A stretch of 5,930 bases of DNA from Sphingomonadales bacterium UBA6171 (GTDB taxonomy: Bacteria > Pseudomonadota > Alphaproteobacteria > Sphingomonadales > Sphingomonadaceae). Below are positions 5,554-5,930 of this stretch, one piece after another. Made by a program: the position numbers and the translations under genes. The notes under the pieces are model-generated. The model made no database searches. It saw only the letters and a program-made list of their open reading frames with translations, and had not been told where the DNA came from. The stretch is from contig DITZ01000091.1 in assembly GCA_002422985.1 (NCBI GenBank), positions 1-5,930 of the forward strand, read 5' to 3'. Numbering within the stretch: the stretch's first letter is position 1; every line of letters begins with the position of its first letter.

Positions 5554-5930
5554 ATGAACAAAGTGGACATTCTGGATGACGCCCCCAAAAGACTGGCCGC
5601 TGCCGCCGAAACTTTTGGTCAGGTGCGCGCCGGCCTGAATGCGGTGATCTTCGGTCAGGATGACGTGATCGAACAGACCTTGGTGACGCTGCTGGCCGGC
5701 GGCCATGGCCTTTTGATCGGCGTGCCCGGCCTGGCCAAGACCAAGCTGGTGGACACGCTGGGCATTGTGATGGGGCTGGACACCAGCCGTGTCCAGTTCA
5801 CTCCCGACTTGATGCCGGGCGACATCACCGGTTCGGAAGTGATGGAAGAAAGCATCAGCGGCGAGCGCGCTTTCCGCTTCATCCGCGGGCCGGTCTTCAC
5901 CCAGCTGCTGATGGCCGACGAAATCAACCG
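5554..5930 (+). CDS. MoxR-family AAA+ ATPase, N-terminal part (runs off the right edge)
   Basis: This is the first 125 residues of a MoxR-type AAA+ ATPase; members act in the cytoplasm as chaperone-like ATPases, often helping mature or load metal cofactors into partner proteins. The N-terminal helix region ends in VIFGQDDVIE (31-40), a family signature. Walker A is GVPGLAKT (56-63, K62). FTPDLMPGDITGSEV (82-96) is the characteristic MoxR segment. GPVFTQLLMADEIN (112-125) holds Walker B (D122, E123) and stops at the window end. The start is ATG at 5554, with a modest AGGA ribosome site (5546-5549) 4 bases upstream. Sensor and lid regions are outside the window. In this family a DUF58 gene and von Willebrand factor A membrane proteins usually follow, but none is visible here. 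The upstream dyad may regulate it. Confidence 0.95.
   Translation, partial: MNKVDILDDAPKRLAAAAETFGQVRAGLNAVIFGQDDVIEQTLVTLLAGGHGLLIGVPGLAKTKLVDTLGIVMGLDTSRVQFTPDLMPGDITGSEVMEESISGERAFRFIRGPVFTQLLMADEIN

Noticed and set aside
4830..5579. A 249-residue plus-strand open frame opposite the Nudix and DUF1285 genes, running into the MoxR start.
   Set aside because: It overlaps three supported genes and the intergenic dyad, and its product resembles no family I know.
1..5930. Search for mobile elements, CRISPR-like repeats, a toxin-antitoxin pair or a defence cassette.
   Set aside because: No direct repeat arrays, terminal inverted repeats, integrase or transposase motifs, or small paired genes are present. 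Nearly all sequence is accounted for by conserved housekeeping genes.

Overview
The window is GC-rich and densely packed, and reads as a chromosomal housekeeping segment of an alphaproteobacterium. The grounds are the gene content and style: a petA-petB bc1 operon divergent from trmL, a DUF1285 / CoA-type Nudix / CCA-transferase cluster divergent from a MoxR ATPase, frequent GTG starts and short gene overlaps. I cannot fix the order or genus from sequence alone. There are no rRNA or tRNA genes, no insertion sequence, no CRISPR array and no sign of recent transfer.

Layout. Positions 1-928 (minus strand) hold the start of cytochrome b (petB, cut by the window edge) and, upstream of it, the complete Rieske iron-sulfur protein (petA), in the usual petA-petB order. 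A 237-base divergent gap (929-1165) follows. On the plus strand come trmL (tRNA wobble 2'-O-methyltransferase, 1166-1657) and, starting on the very next base, a TerC/YjbE-type membrane protein (1658-2260). A 10-bp hairpin at 2246-2271 lies over the end of that gene and in the short gap before a convergent cluster.

The convergent minus-strand cluster is transcribed from about 5450 down to 2284. It runs DUF1285 protein, Nudix CoA pyrophosphatase, CCA tRNA nucleotidyltransferase and a PP2C-like phosphatase. Every junction overlaps (1, 4 and 11 bases), so it is very probably a single operon. Divergent from it at the right edge is the N-terminal part of a MoxR-family AAA+ ATPase (5554 onward). The 106-base gap between them carries a perfect 9-bp dyad.

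The genes serve respiration (petA, petB), tRNA maturation and modification (cca, trmL), coenzyme turnover (Nudix), possible metal-ion export (TerC-like) and chaperone-type ATPase function (MoxR). I found no convincing undescribed multi-gene system. The points most worth a second look are the divergent PP2C-like protein in the cca operon, the dyad between DUF1285 and MoxR, the trmL/TerC coupling, and the hairpin at the convergent junction.
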